DNA of 64,000 nucleotides from Euryarchaeota archaeon UBA259 (GTDB taxonomy: Archaea; Thermoplasmatota; Poseidoniia; Poseidoniales; Poseidoniaceae), in assembly GCA_002506275.1 (NCBI GenBank), contig DAXG01000042.1:43904-107903 (forward strand). The letters are read 5' to 3'. Below, in pieces: positions 19,633 to 28,068 of the stretch. Below the pieces are notes generated by a model that was not told the DNA's origin, ran no database searches, and saw only the letters and a list, made by a program, of their open reading frames with translations. A program made the translations under genes and the position numbers. How positions within the stretch are numbered: position 1 is the stretch's first letter; each line of letters opens with the position of its first letter.

Positions 19633-20364
19633 ATGCTCTTCGGTCTTCTTGAAACATTTAACGATAATTTGTTGTTACTCGTTTTGATTGTGATTGGAGT
19701 GGCCAGTGCTGCAGGCGGCTTACCGCCAATGATAGAAAGGCGCCGCCGCCGTTCTATAGAGAATGCCTTGCCTGCTCTCTTGGAATCACTTTCTGATTCA
19801 GTCGGTGCTGGGCGAGGCATTCAAGAGGCGATGATGGAACAATCAAAAAATCTGCCAGGCGTCTTAGGAAAACTCCTCAAAGAGACACTGGAAGAAAGCC
19901 ACTCTTCCTCTTTTGATGCCGCTCTTGCCGCTTTTTCGGCGAAGACTCGCTCTTCACAAGTTCAGCGAGTCATGGTGCTCATCGAAACTGCAATCGAACA
20001 AGATTCACCCCTCCAAGGAATCCTTTCCGACCTTGCGATGGACTATGAACGACTGAACGATTTGATGAATACACGAGAACAGGAACTTTCAGGTCGAGGT
20101 CTTCTCATTGTGATGTTCATCAGCATTGGTCTTCCGCTCATTATTGCCGTTATTGTAGGACTCTTTGCTCCTGCAAGCAAAGGTTTCCAAATTGACTCAT
20201 TTAACGCCACTTTCTCTTATTTCTTTGGTGGAGCATCTGCAATTGCAGTAGGAGTTTCCGGGCGAATGATGGGCCGTTTCAAAGATGTGCTCTGGTGGAT
20301 GCCGGGATGGATTGCAGTTTCAATGCTGCTCTATCTTGGCGCAGTTATGATGATTGGAGGATGA
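19633..20364 (+). CDS. Type II secretion F-domain membrane protein (TadC-like)
   Basis: The second T2SSF platform protein, 243 aa from ATG 19633; a TTG at 19630 would add one residue. It has an N-terminal membrane helix (residues ~12-32), then a basic patch (ERRRRRSIE) and the F-domain helices ALPALLESLSDSVGAGRGIQEAMMEQ. Two or three C-terminal helices include GLLIVMFISIGLPLIIAVIVGLF and WWMPGWIAVSMLLYLGAVM. It starts 4 nt after the previous gene and ends 4 nt before the ATPase, so all three are one operon. Confidence 0.85.
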   Translation: MLFGLLETFNDNLLLLVLIVIGVASAAGGLPPMIERRRRRSIENALPALLESLSDSVGAGRGIQEAMMEQSKNLPGVLGKLLKETLEESHSSSFDAALAAFSAKTRSSQVQRVMVLIETAIEQDSPLQGILSDLAMDYERLNDLMNTREQELSGRGLLIVMFISIGLPLIIAVIVGLFAPASKGFQIDSFNATFSYFFGGASAIAVGVSGRMMGRFKDVLWWMPGWIAVSMLLYLGAVMMIGG

Positions 20365-20368
20365 AAAT

Positions 20369-21607
20369 ATGAGTGAACAAGTACTAGCACAATACGGTCG
20401 AGTAACCATTTACACTGAAGAAAATCACCCTTCTCCGATTTACCATGTCGATGGCTCAGCTGAACCGAATCCATACGGTGATCTCGCAGTATTGCTCGAA
20501 GATGATGCGCTTGAAGAAGTGATGTACAACGGTGGCACACAGTGCGTAAAAATCGCACATCGAGACCATGGCATGTGCCGAACCAACATTTGGATTGATG
20601 ACGATTCTGGTATTCAAATCGCCAAAAACATCGCTGCATTCACCAACGTTCCCCTTGGGGACGGACCGGGTCTTGTCCCAATCTTCGATGGCCGCCTTCC
20701 TGATGGTTCCCGTGTCAACGGTACCATTCCGCCGGTGACCCCAGATGGTCCAACTCTAACGATTCGTAAGTTCAGGGAAGACCCCCTCACTATGATTGAC
20801 TTGGTTAAGTTCGGCACCGTTAACTCCCGACTTGCTGCAATGATGTGGGTTTGGATTGAAGGACTTGATAGCCGGCCAGCAAACTTTGTTATTGCTGGAG
20901 GTACAGGTTCTGGTAAAACCACTACACTCAATTGCCTTGGTATGTACATCCCATGGCACCGTCGATTGCTTACCGTAGAAGACACTGCTGAATTGCAAGT
21001 TTACCATGACCATTGGTTGCGAATGGAAACACGGCGGGAACGTCCGGATGGAACGCCGGAAGTTGACATGAACGACTGCCTCAAATCCAGCCTTCGTATG
21101 CGACCTGACCGCATCATTGTCGGTGAAGTTCGTGGTCCTGAAGCGGCTACATTGCTCACTGCAATGAATACCGGTCACGACGGTTCTTTTGGCTCACTTC
21201 ACGCAAACACGGCTCAAGAAACCGTAACTCGTATGATTAACCCTCCAATGCTTGTGCCACCGATCATGCTGAGTGGGCTGGACTTGATTATCATCCAAGC
21301 AAGGTTACACGTCAACGGTAAGACTGCTCGTAAGATCACTGAAGTTGCTGAAATCGCAGGAATGGAAGGCGATAAGCCCCGATTGAACATAATTTGGAAG
21401 TACAATGCAGCAACCGACCAAATCGAAGAGACTGGCATTCCTTCGAAACTTCGTGAGATTATTTGCACCGCAGCTGGTGTCTCTCCCGATGTCTTTGAAC
21501 GGCACGTTTCACAACGTCAAGCAATCATTGAAGATTTAGCACGCCGAGATATTAACGATATTCAGACCGTAACGCAAGTTATCCAAAACTTCTACGCATC
21601 ACGCTGA
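20369..21607 (+). CDS. Type IV pilus/Tad secretion ATPase (VirB11/CpaF-like)
   Basis: A 412-aa secretion ATPase that powers pilin assembly. Walker A is GGTGSGKTTT (K183). Walker B/His-box region reads LRMRPDRIIVGEVRGPEAATLLTAMNTGHDGSFGSLHAN, diagnostic for VirB11/TadA/GspE enzymes. The N-terminal domain (residues 1-150) contains the DGRLPDGSRVNGTIPP signature. ATG 20369 has GGAGG (20356-20360) at ideal spacing; a TTG at 20354 would overlap the preceding gene. The ATPase comes last in the operon, after the two platform proteins. The nearest pilin is at 27571. It ends 2 nt from the convergent SAP-like gene. Confidence 0.93.
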   Translation: MSEQVLAQYGRVTIYTEENHPSPIYHVDGSAEPNPYGDLAVLLEDDALEEVMYNGGTQCVKIAHRDHGMCRTNIWIDDDSGIQIAKNIAAFTNVPLGDGPGLVPIFDGRLPDGSRVNGTIPPVTPDGPTLTIRKFREDPLTMIDLVKFGTVNSRLAAMMWVWIEGLDSRPANFVIAGGTGSGKTTTLNCLGMYIPWHRRLLTVEDTAELQVYHDHWLRMETRRERPDGTPEVDMNDCLKSSLRMRPDRIIVGEVRGPEAATLLTAMNTGHDGSFGSLHANTAQETVTRMINPPMLVPPIMLSGLDLIIIQARLHVNGKTARKITEVAEIAGMEGDKPRLNIIWKYNAATDQIEETGIPSKLREIICTAAGVSPDVFERHVSQRQAIIEDLARRDINDIQTVTQVIQNFYASR

Positions 21608-21609
21608 GA

Positions 21610-23391
21610 CTAGCCACGAAGGCGAGCCAGTAATTCATCGATTGCATCGATTTTCCCTCGAGCCGAATTGACTCGTTCCGAGGCATCACTCACAGATTCT
21701 GCTAGTATCTCTTCTACATCAGCAGGCTCATCGGACTTCGGTTTGAATGCTTCAGCTAATGCTTTCAATTCTGTGACAATGGCATCGACTTGCGTGTCGG
21801 AAATCATCACGCCAGGTGCGATGCGAGGGATTTCGGCAGGAGATATGAATCCTAATTCAGCACCAATTATGCCAGCACATGCAAGGATTCGAGGGCGTAG
21901 GTCAGCAGTGTTGACTTCATAGCCTCGGTTCTCAAGGAAACGAATGACCAACGCTTGTTGTGGTTCGGAGAATGTCCCTTCACTCGACTCAAGAACCGTT
22001 TCAACCAATTCCTCGAATCCGGCGATATTACGTTCCAGTCGGTCGATTGTTCTGCGCTCACCATCGGTAAAGTGGACTGCGCCATGTTGCAACACCCGCA
22101 ATATTCTGTTTCTTCGGGCGATCGAAGGGTCTTGCAATGCCTCAGCCTGATGTATTTCCACATGCAAGTCAAACAGTGCGTGGAGCCGTCCTGAGACGCT
22201 TGGTATGCGTAAATCTAATCCCATGTTATGGCCAATTTGCTCAAAGGCCATCCTTGCTTTGACCAAGTCTCCGCTTGAAGAGGCAAGTGTGTTGTTCAAT
22301 TGGTCACGAAGGACATCTCGTCCGAGTTCAAAGTTCCTTAGTGCTTCCCTTTCTCTCCATGAGTTCGGCATTGAAAAGACGGCATCTTTTTCAGTTTGAG
22401 AACGGAATTCAAGTTCCATCAGTGTATTTCGAATACTGTCCCTTACTGCTGGGCTTTCAACTGCAAATCCATGGCTCGATAGGCTACCGATAAATGCTTC
22501 AAGGTCGTCAACTTCACTGGTTGTGCTCACTGCTAAGTAGTCACGCCCAGCAGCTTCGATTTCAGCAGACCTTGCGTTTAATTCGAGCAGTAAGGCTTCA
22601 GTTTCTAAGCTGTGGTCGTCTGCTTCTACCACGTGAGCGCTTTGGACCATTGCGGGTGGTGTCTCAGTAGACGTTTCATTCTGTCCTGCTCGTAGAGCAT
22701 CGTCGATTGAGGCAGCAAGAGGCGCTCGTGATATTGGGATGCCCTTTTCGGCAAGTTCTGTTCTCATTTCCGTTTCTTGCTCAAAAGTCCATCCTTCCGG
22801 ATGTTCAGAAACGAACGTTTCGACTTTTTCGATGACTGCCTCATGTTCGCCTACGTTCTCTTGAACAGGCGCCTCATTGTTTGAGTCATCACTCGGAATC
22901 GGGATATCGATAGTGGCGTCTCCACTTTTTGGTCTTCGTAGACTCTTCTTGACTTTACCCCAACCACCTTGTTGGTAGGCGAGTACACCAGCAACTCGGA
23001 CCAACAATGTTTGCTTGTTTCCAGAGAGTGGAAGTTCCAAAGTCTTGCAAAGTTCATGCAACTGGTCTCGCGTCATGGAGTCAAGCGATTCAGGAACAAA
23101 TTGCTTTGGGTCGTGATTAAGGTGAAGATAGAGCCGTTGGCGACGTGCACGAACTGAGCCTGATTTTTTGATTCCGAAAACGCCCAGGATTTCACCAATT
23201 TCTGAATTCATCAGTTTCTTTATTCCATCTGGTGAAAGGTCCCAGTTTTCAAGAATGAGGTGTTGGATTAAGCGAGCACGCAGCGTCTCTACAGAACCAT
23301 TTTTCGGAAGTTGGTAGGTGACAGCGAGTTCTTTGAGACCATCAAAACGAGCTTGGTAAAGTTCGTTCAAGAGTTCACTTTTCGCTGACAC
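21610..23391 (-). CDS. SAP-like repeat protein of unknown function
   Basis: A 593-aa cytoplasmic protein. The first ~150 residues contain at least three SAP-like helix-turn-helix units: LKELAVTYQLPKNGSVETLRARLIQHL, a second at 55-90 (GVFGIKKSGSVRARRQRLYLHL), and LHELCKTLELPLSGNKQTLLVRV. SAP motifs often bind DNA or RNA. A disordered acidic linker follows (~155-190), then a long helical region. GTG 23391 is supported by AGGTGG a few bases upstream. Function is unknown; a chromatin or nucleic-acid role is only inferred. Confidence 0.7.
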   Translation of the reverse strand: MSAKSELLNELYQARFDGLKELAVTYQLPKNGSVETLRARLIQHLILENWDLSPDGIKKLMNSEIGEILGVFGIKKSGSVRARRQRLYLHLNHDPKQFVPESLDSMTRDQLHELCKTLELPLSGNKQTLLVRVAGVLAYQQGGWGKVKKSLRRPKSGDATIDIPIPSDDSNNEAPVQENVGEHEAVIEKVETFVSEHPEGWTFEQETEMRTELAEKGIPISRAPLAASIDDALRAGQNETSTETPPAMVQSAHVVEADDHSLETEALLLELNARSAEIEAAGRDYLAVSTTSEVDDLEAFIGSLSSHGFAVESPAVRDSIRNTLMELEFRSQTEKDAVFSMPNSWREREALRNFELGRDVLRDQLNNTLASSSGDLVKARMAFEQIGHNMGLDLRIPSVSGRLHALFDLHVEIHQAEALQDPSIARRNRILRVLQHGAVHFTDGERRTIDRLERNIAGFEELVETVLESSEGTFSEPQQALVIRFLENRGYEVNTADLRPRILACAGIIGAELGFISPAEIPRIAPGVMISDTQVDAIVTELKALAEAFKPKSDEPADVEEILAESVSDASERVNSARGKIDAIDELLARLRG

Positions 23392-23425
23392 ACTTCCACC
23401 TACTGGTTACATTCCGTTCTAAGGG

Positions 23426-23432
23426 GTATATG
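23426..23432 (-). promoter_or_regulatory. Possible TATA box for the SAP-like gene
   Basis: Read on the - strand this is CATATAC, 35 nt upstream of the GTG start at 23391. Archaeal TATA boxes lie about 25 nt before the transcription start, which would leave a leader of ~10 nt holding the AGGTGG site. It lies in the 163-bp divergent gap with the coiled-coil gene. Position and composition fit but there is no other support. Confidence 0.3.
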
Positions 23433-23554
23433 TGTTTTCGCTGTGAAGTTGCACCCAAGAGGGCTGTTCTTCGACACTTTACTGCGCTCCATCGTAGAGT
23501 CTACGGTAGCGCACTGGGAATGGTTTGAAGAACTGTGACAGTTCGATAGATACT

Positions 23555-24136
23555 ATGGCGAGGACCGTCAAGGCGACCAAGCAGGGTCTCAAAGAGGCGA
23601 ATTCGCTTGTTGATTCACTAAAAGAACTGGTTTGGACTGACTTGAAAAAGCACTACCACGGCTTCGAAGATATGATTTACTCGCGAGTGAAAGAATCAGA
23701 AGAAACTATTCTCGACGCAACCAAAGCCAAACTGGCAATTGTCGCAGGAATCAGCGTTATGCGGAAGGATTTTGAGCGAGCACAACGCCGTTTTTCACGT
23801 TCGAACGACGTCGAAGAATTGAGAACTTTTTTGCTGGAAATGGCGGACCGGATTCTACGCTTGCGAGAAGCCAACAACAAGATTGTCGATTCACTGCATA
23901 CGGTACTCAACCTCAATTTGACTGCCGTTGAAGTGGTTGAAAAATTTGCATCTGACTTACAACGCTCCGCTGGCACATGGGAGCGGAACGGCAGAGAGAT
24001 CGATGAATCAATTCTTGAATTATGCGATGAAAATGAGCCGGCAGATTTGGTTGAACTTGAAGAGTTCATCGTCAAGCAAGGATACGCCCCTTTGCTTGAA
24101 CAATCTTCTCATTCTTCCTCAGATGAAGATGCTTGA
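23555..24136 (+). CDS. Coiled-coil protein of unknown function
   Basis: A 193-aa, almost fully helical, charged protein (from MARTVKATKQ). Long heptad-like stretches (LVDSLKELVWTDLKKHYHGFEDMIYSRVKESEETILDATKAK and LEMADRILRLREANNKIVDSLHTVLNLN) suggest a coiled coil or a helical bundle. It ends in a Ser/Asp/Glu-rich tail. No signal peptide or membrane segment. Not recognised. The last 28 nt overlap the convergent HemC-like gene. A frame from 23525 adds 10 residues without support. Confidence 0.65.
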   Translation: MARTVKATKQGLKEANSLVDSLKELVWTDLKKHYHGFEDMIYSRVKESEETILDATKAKLAIVAGISVMRKDFERAQRRFSRSNDVEELRTFLLEMADRILRLREANNKIVDSLHTVLNLNLTAVEVVEKFASDLQRSAGTWERNGREIDESILELCDENEPADLVELEEFIVKQGYAPLLEQSSHSSSDEDA

Positions 24137-25275
24137 ATGGTTTCAAGGTTTAACAATGCAGGCCTTGCTAGGCTAAACTCATCTGGAAGTCCAGGGAATT
24201 TACGAAGCATTTCTTCATGCTCAGATTGCATGTTTTCAAGGAGCACATCAAATTCTTTCAAGACATTGACCATTCCCATATGGCTTTCTTCAATCGTGCA
24301 AATGCGTTCTACACTTGCAGAAACCGTACCTTCATAATTCAAAGTCTCCACTTTCATCTCAATCCGAGGCGTAGTTGGAACTTCCTTACGAGGCACGGAT
24401 TGTTTCCATTTGGATGGTCCTGACTGCGACTTTGCCCGTTCAGAATTGAGGAATACCTCGTTCGTAAAATCATCACCCCGTCGTTGTGCTTCTTTGAGGA
24501 CGGTTTTGAATTTGCGTTGTTCCACAAAAATACCAATAATTCCGTGAAGGTGTTCTGGAAGTGAATCCAGTAAGGCCGCTTCAATTCTATGCGATAGGAT
24601 TGCACCAGAATCAATCATTGGAGCGACAGTGGCTGCAGGGAATCCCGTGCGAGCAACGAGCAAGGTGAAACCGTACAACGGCGGTGGGACGAAATGCGTT
24701 CGTTCGGGGTTTTCTCTTTGCAAACCGAGTGTGTGGCGTCGAGCCTTGAATTTGAGTGCAGCATGCTCTCCACGTGCCACAATGTATCCTTCAAGAAGTT
24801 CATCTTGACGGCATTCTTCAATCCAGTGGATTTTATCTTCTTCATCGAGGTTTGCAAAAACCTCTGACTTGCCGATCATGGCAGCAAACTCCTCTGATGT
24901 GGCCAATTTTAGGTCGGAGCGTAAACGTCGCATTTGTCTGCGTAACAATTCGTTGTCGCAGATTACAAGTGCCTTTGAAACGAGGTATTCCGGTTTGTCG
25001 TCTGATACGAGTACCCATGTAGGTTCTCTTCTGGGCAGAATACCGACAACGGTCAAGCCCTCGACATCGTACTCTCTCCAGTTTAGAGCACTCATGGCCA
25101 CCAGGTCTCCAGTGCCTTGCTTGAGTGCTGCAATTGCAGCCTCAATGTGTGGTATTTGACTAAGTTTGAAATCAAATTGATTCCGATTTTGTTCGATGCA
25201 GCGTTCGATTTGTAAGCGCACACCGTCACGTTGAGATGCAGTGGTTAAGACCTCAAGTCGGACCTTTTCTGTCAC
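24109..25275 (-). CDS. Degenerate porphobilinogen deaminase (HemC) homologue
   Basis: A 388-aa protein whose first ~250 residues follow hydroxymethylbilane synthase. EAAIAALKQGTGDLVAMSALNW aligns with the E.AL..G..DIAVHSLKD block, EGLTVVGILPRREPTWVLVS with GL.IAAVL.RE.P.D.LVS, LLRRQMRRLRSDL with SLRRQAQLL.RPDL, and FVPPPLYGFTLLVAR with LPAPGQGALAIE.R. The catalytic Asp of SLKD is gone (SALNW), and no Cys stands where the dipyrromethane-cofactor Cys should be (LPEHLHGIIGIF). It therefore should not make hydroxymethylbilane. About 120 extra C-terminal residues end in a helical, acidic tail. The GTG start at 25275 is fixed by GAGGTGAT (25279-25286); longer frames run into the divergent gene. Confidence 0.62.
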   Translation of the reverse strand: MTEKVRLEVLTTASQRDGVRLQIERCIEQNRNQFDFKLSQIPHIEAAIAALKQGTGDLVAMSALNWREYDVEGLTVVGILPRREPTWVLVSDDKPEYLVSKALVICDNELLRRQMRRLRSDLKLATSEEFAAMIGKSEVFANLDEEDKIHWIEECRQDELLEGYIVARGEHAALKFKARRHTLGLQRENPERTHFVPPPLYGFTLLVARTGFPAATVAPMIDSGAILSHRIEAALLDSLPEHLHGIIGIFVEQRKFKTVLKEAQRRGDDFTNEVFLNSERAKSQSGPSKWKQSVPRKEVPTTPRIEMKVETLNYEGTVSASVERICTIEESHMGMVNVLKEFDVLLENMQSEHEEMLRKFPGLPDEFSLARPALLNLETIQASSSEEE

Positions 25276-25278
25276 AAA

Positions 25279-25286
25279 ATCACCTC
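25279..25286 (-). promoter_or_regulatory. Shine-Dalgarno site fixing GTG start of the HemC-like gene
   Basis: GAGGTGAT on the - strand ends 3 nt before GTG 25275. It decides against the longer reading frame that reaches back to 25368 and overlaps the divergent prenyl synthase. Confidence 0.65.
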
Positions 25287-25357
25287 GGCGAGGATGACTC
25301 CTCACATTACAAGGGCGGAGACTACGGGTTAAGAAGGACACCCCTGTAGGATGATAT

Positions 25358-26341
25358 GTGTCGAGCATTCAGTTACAGGCGAGTGACCGCCTTGAGGCCA
25401 TGCGGCTTTTGGTTGATGCAGAGCTTGAAGCCTTGATTGAATCAGAGGTTGAAAACGGTGCTGGGCAGGTTGCCGAATTGTGTGGAACCGTTCTTTTAGC
25501 CGGGGGTAAACGTCTCAGACCTTTGCTTATTCTACTCGCACATGAAATCGCTGGAGGCTCTAGCGATGACGACATTATCCCTCTGGCTCTGGCATTCGAA
25601 CTAATCCATACAGCAACGCTAGTCCACGACGACATTAACGACGAGGCCTCTCAACGGCGAGGAGTCGATACGATTCACACCCGTGTTGGAATTCCGAAAG
25701 CAGTTATTGCCGGAGATTGGTTGTTTGTTCAAGGCTTCGGGCTCGGTGGAATCTATGAAGAACACATTGTGCGAATCATGGCGCAGTGTTGTGCTAACAT
25801 CGCTGTTTCCGAATTCGATCAACTTGACCATGTACTCAACCTTGCCACCTCTCCAGAAGATTACCTCGGCATCGTTCGAGGAAAAACAGCAGGTCCATTT
25901 TCAGCAGGATGTCATGCTGCAGGTTTGGTTGCAGGCTTGAGCGATGAGCAAGCATCAGCATTGCAACGGTTCGGCATGGAACTGGGTATTGCTTTCCAAC
26001 TTGTTGACGATTTACTTGATTTACGCGGTGATGAACGAATGGGTAAACCACGTGGAGCAGACGTCATTGAAGGTAAAATGACGCTGCCATTGATTCACGC
26101 ATTGACTCTTTCACACGGTGAAGAACGTCTCCGTCTTGCTCACATCATCGAGAATTTTCATGATGGACTGTTCGATGAATTGATGTCGTTACTCAATTAC
26201 TCACAAAGTTTGCAATATGCCGATATATTGGTTCGCACTCATCTTGAACGCGCTCTAAACGAACTGGATTCATTCCCGGATAGCGATGCAAAATCACTGA
26301 TGCTGCATATTACGGATTACGTCATGAATCGACACCTTTGA
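25358..26341 (+). CDS. Isoprenyl (geranylgeranyl) diphosphate synthase
   Basis: A 327-aa trans-isoprenyl diphosphate synthase that extends allylic diphosphates with isopentenyl diphosphate, feeding archaeal ether lipids and carotenoids. The first Asp-rich motif is DDIND (91-95), followed by RR (ASQRRG). The second is VDDLLD (D217, D218) followed by LRGDERMGKPRGADVIEGKMTLP. GGKRLRP at 49-55 binds the isopentenyl group. Chain length (C15, C20 or longer) cannot be read with certainty; C20 is likely given the neighbouring geranylgeranyl reductase, 3 nt downstream. The start is GTG 25358. Confidence 0.92.
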   Translation: MSSIQLQASDRLEAMRLLVDAELEALIESEVENGAGQVAELCGTVLLAGGKRLRPLLILLAHEIAGGSSDDDIIPLALAFELIHTATLVHDDINDEASQRRGVDTIHTRVGIPKAVIAGDWLFVQGFGLGGIYEEHIVRIMAQCCANIAVSEFDQLDHVLNLATSPEDYLGIVRGKTAGPFSAGCHAAGLVAGLSDEQASALQRFGMELGIAFQLVDDLLDLRGDERMGKPRGADVIEGKMTLPLIHALTLSHGEERLRLAHIIENFHDGLFDELMSLLNYSQSLQYADILVRTHLERALNELDSFPDSDAKSLMLHITDYVMNRHL

Positions 26342-26344
26342 GGG

Positions 26345-27496
26345 ATGAGTATGGGGCGAAAAGAGGTTCAGCATCGGCAAGTCATTGTCATAGGAGCTGG
26401 ACCTGCAGGCTCTGCCTGTGCTCAACGTTTGGCTGAAGAAGGCATTGATGTTCTCATCATCGAACGGCGCGAGATTGTTGGAAACCCAGCTCAGTGCGGT
26501 GAATGTATCCCGAATTGGGGTGAAGTTGTTGGCACTTTCTCAAACCTTGATGACCATCAATGGTTGAAGGATTACTTCGAATTCCCTGACCGCCTTAGAT
26601 TGCATCACTTGGATAACATGCGTGTGTTCTTACCCTCTGGAAAAGCATACCATTTCGACCTTGATGCTTTTGCAGGTCATCGTTTGCATTTTGACGGCTT
26701 CCTTTGTGACAAAGCCATCCAAGCCGGAGCCGAAGTGCACACCGGTGAAGCAATGACGCGTATACAACATCAGTCAAAACTGAACCGTGACCTTTTGGTG
26801 ACAAACAAGAACCGCTACTCTTTCGACTATCTCATCGACGCCAGCGGCTCTTTGGCTCATGTTGGACGCCTACGACATGGCGAAGATGAACGCTATAGAC
26901 CAAAAGACCAAGTTCCAACAGTATATGCTCAAGTTCAAGGTGAAGTGCCTGAAACGTTCGATGTATTCCTCGGTTCTGTTGCTCCATCAGGTTATGCATG
27001 GATTATTCCAAAAGGGCCGGATACTGCAAACGTGGGGCTCGGAGTACGAGCAGGTTACTTGAAAGGAAACTTGAAAGAACATTTGACTGAATTTTGCGAT
27101 TCCCTCAATCTCGAAATCCTCTCGTGGGGCGGCGGATGGATTCCAATGGGAGGTCCTGTTAAATCGATGGTTGACGGTACGACCTTGGCTGTTGGAGATG
27201 CTGCTGGTCTGGTTATGCCAAGTAACGGCGGTGGAATCTCTCAAGCGATCATTTCGGGCTGCTTTGCTGCTGAGGCAATAGTTGACCATTTACAGCACGG
27301 CACTTCTCTCGACGAATATGAAGTTCGTGTTCGGGCTTCAATGGGCCGTGCGTTGAAGAATTCATTGCGTTCTAAAAATATGGGTTACGCGTTTTTCAAA
27401 GGTGATCTTGTTACTGAAACATTGCTGAGAATTCTCGGTCCTATTGGCGGCATAAAGAGAGCCATGGAATGTGATAAACCAATGTGGTTGTTTTGA
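26345..27496 (+). CDS. Geranylgeranyl reductase family FAD-dependent oxidoreductase
   Basis: A 383-aa flavoprotein that reduces the double bonds of geranylgeranyl chains in archaeal membrane lipids. The N-terminal dinucleotide fold is VIVIGAGPAGSACAQRLAEEG with ERR at the end of strand 2. NPAQCGECIPNWG contains the Cys-rich motif of this family. GDAAGLVMPSNGGGISQAIISG is the conserved second FAD motif. A GAGGG site (26340-26344) suits the in-frame ATG at 26351 better than the ATG at 26345, so the first two codons may be untranslated. It forms an operon with the prenyl synthase. Confidence 0.9.
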   Translation: MSMGRKEVQHRQVIVIGAGPAGSACAQRLAEEGIDVLIIERREIVGNPAQCGECIPNWGEVVGTFSNLDDHQWLKDYFEFPDRLRLHHLDNMRVFLPSGKAYHFDLDAFAGHRLHFDGFLCDKAIQAGAEVHTGEAMTRIQHQSKLNRDLLVTNKNRYSFDYLIDASGSLAHVGRLRHGEDERYRPKDQVPTVYAQVQGEVPETFDVFLGSVAPSGYAWIIPKGPDTANVGLGVRAGYLKGNLKEHLTEFCDSLNLEILSWGGGWIPMGGPVKSMVDGTTLAVGDAAGLVMPSNGGGISQAIISGCFAAEAIVDHLQHGTSLDEYEVRVRASMGRALKNSLRSKNMGYAFFKGDLVTETLLRILGPIGGIKRAMECDKPMWLF

Positions 27497-27570
27497 TTCA
27501 TTGCGAAGTCGTCTCTCTTTACTGAATTTGAAACGGTTGGTTCAAGACCTATCGATGACACAGAGGTACC

Positions 27571-28068
27571 ATGCGCAGTGTTCGGAGGGCAGACAGTAAC
27601 CAGGCTGTGAGCCCGGTTATCGCCACTGTTCTTCTCCTCGCTATCACCGTCATGCTTTCCAGTATGGTGTTTGTACTGATGCAAGGAGCACTCACTAACA
27701 ACGAGAAGCCTGCAGCCCAAGCAACCGTTAGCGTTCGAGGTTTATCCAATGGCTTCCACGTTGTTCGTATGACTTCTCTGGACCAGACGATTGACCCAGC
27801 GAAAATTCAATTTTCTTTGGCCCCAGAAAACGTCTCGCAGGGCAATACTTTAGGGGGTCTGGTAAGTGATTCTGATGTGTATGGGCTGATTGGTGCGAAC
27901 ATATCGTTCCATGACCGTGATGCGGGCTATTCTGTAAGTCAGGGCGATTATTTTGTTATTGATTCGACGACCATTGGCTCAGATACTGGGACTTGGCGGT
28001 TCCAACTGGTTGATCTTTCGACCAATTCAGTTTTGGTGAATGTTGTTTTACCGCCTCTTGAGTCTTAA
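27571..28068 (+). CDS. Archaeal type IV pilin-like protein
   Basis: A 165-aa pilin with the archaeal N-terminal signature AVSPVIATVLLLAITVMLSSMVFVLM (residues 12-37). A short charged leader precedes it (MRSVRRADSNQ), consistent with removal by a class III prepilin peptidase. The rest is a beta-rich exposed domain ending in VNVVLPPLES. It may be built into a filament by the ATPase and platform proteins at 19-21.6 kb; that link is inference, since they are 6 kb apart. Its stop overlaps that of moaA by 4 nt. Confidence 0.85.
   Translation: MRSVRRADSNQAVSPVIATVLLLAITVMLSSMVFVLMQGALTNNEKPAAQATVSVRGLSNGFHVVRMTSLDQTIDPAKIQFSLAPENVSQGNTLGGLVSDSDVYGLIGANISFHDRDAGYSVSQGDYFVIDSTTIGSDTGTWRFQLVDLSTNSVLVNVVLPPLES

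Noticed and set aside
25276-25368. Longer start for the HemC-like protein
   Set aside because: It overlaps the divergent prenyl synthase start; GAGGTGAT fixes GTG 25275.
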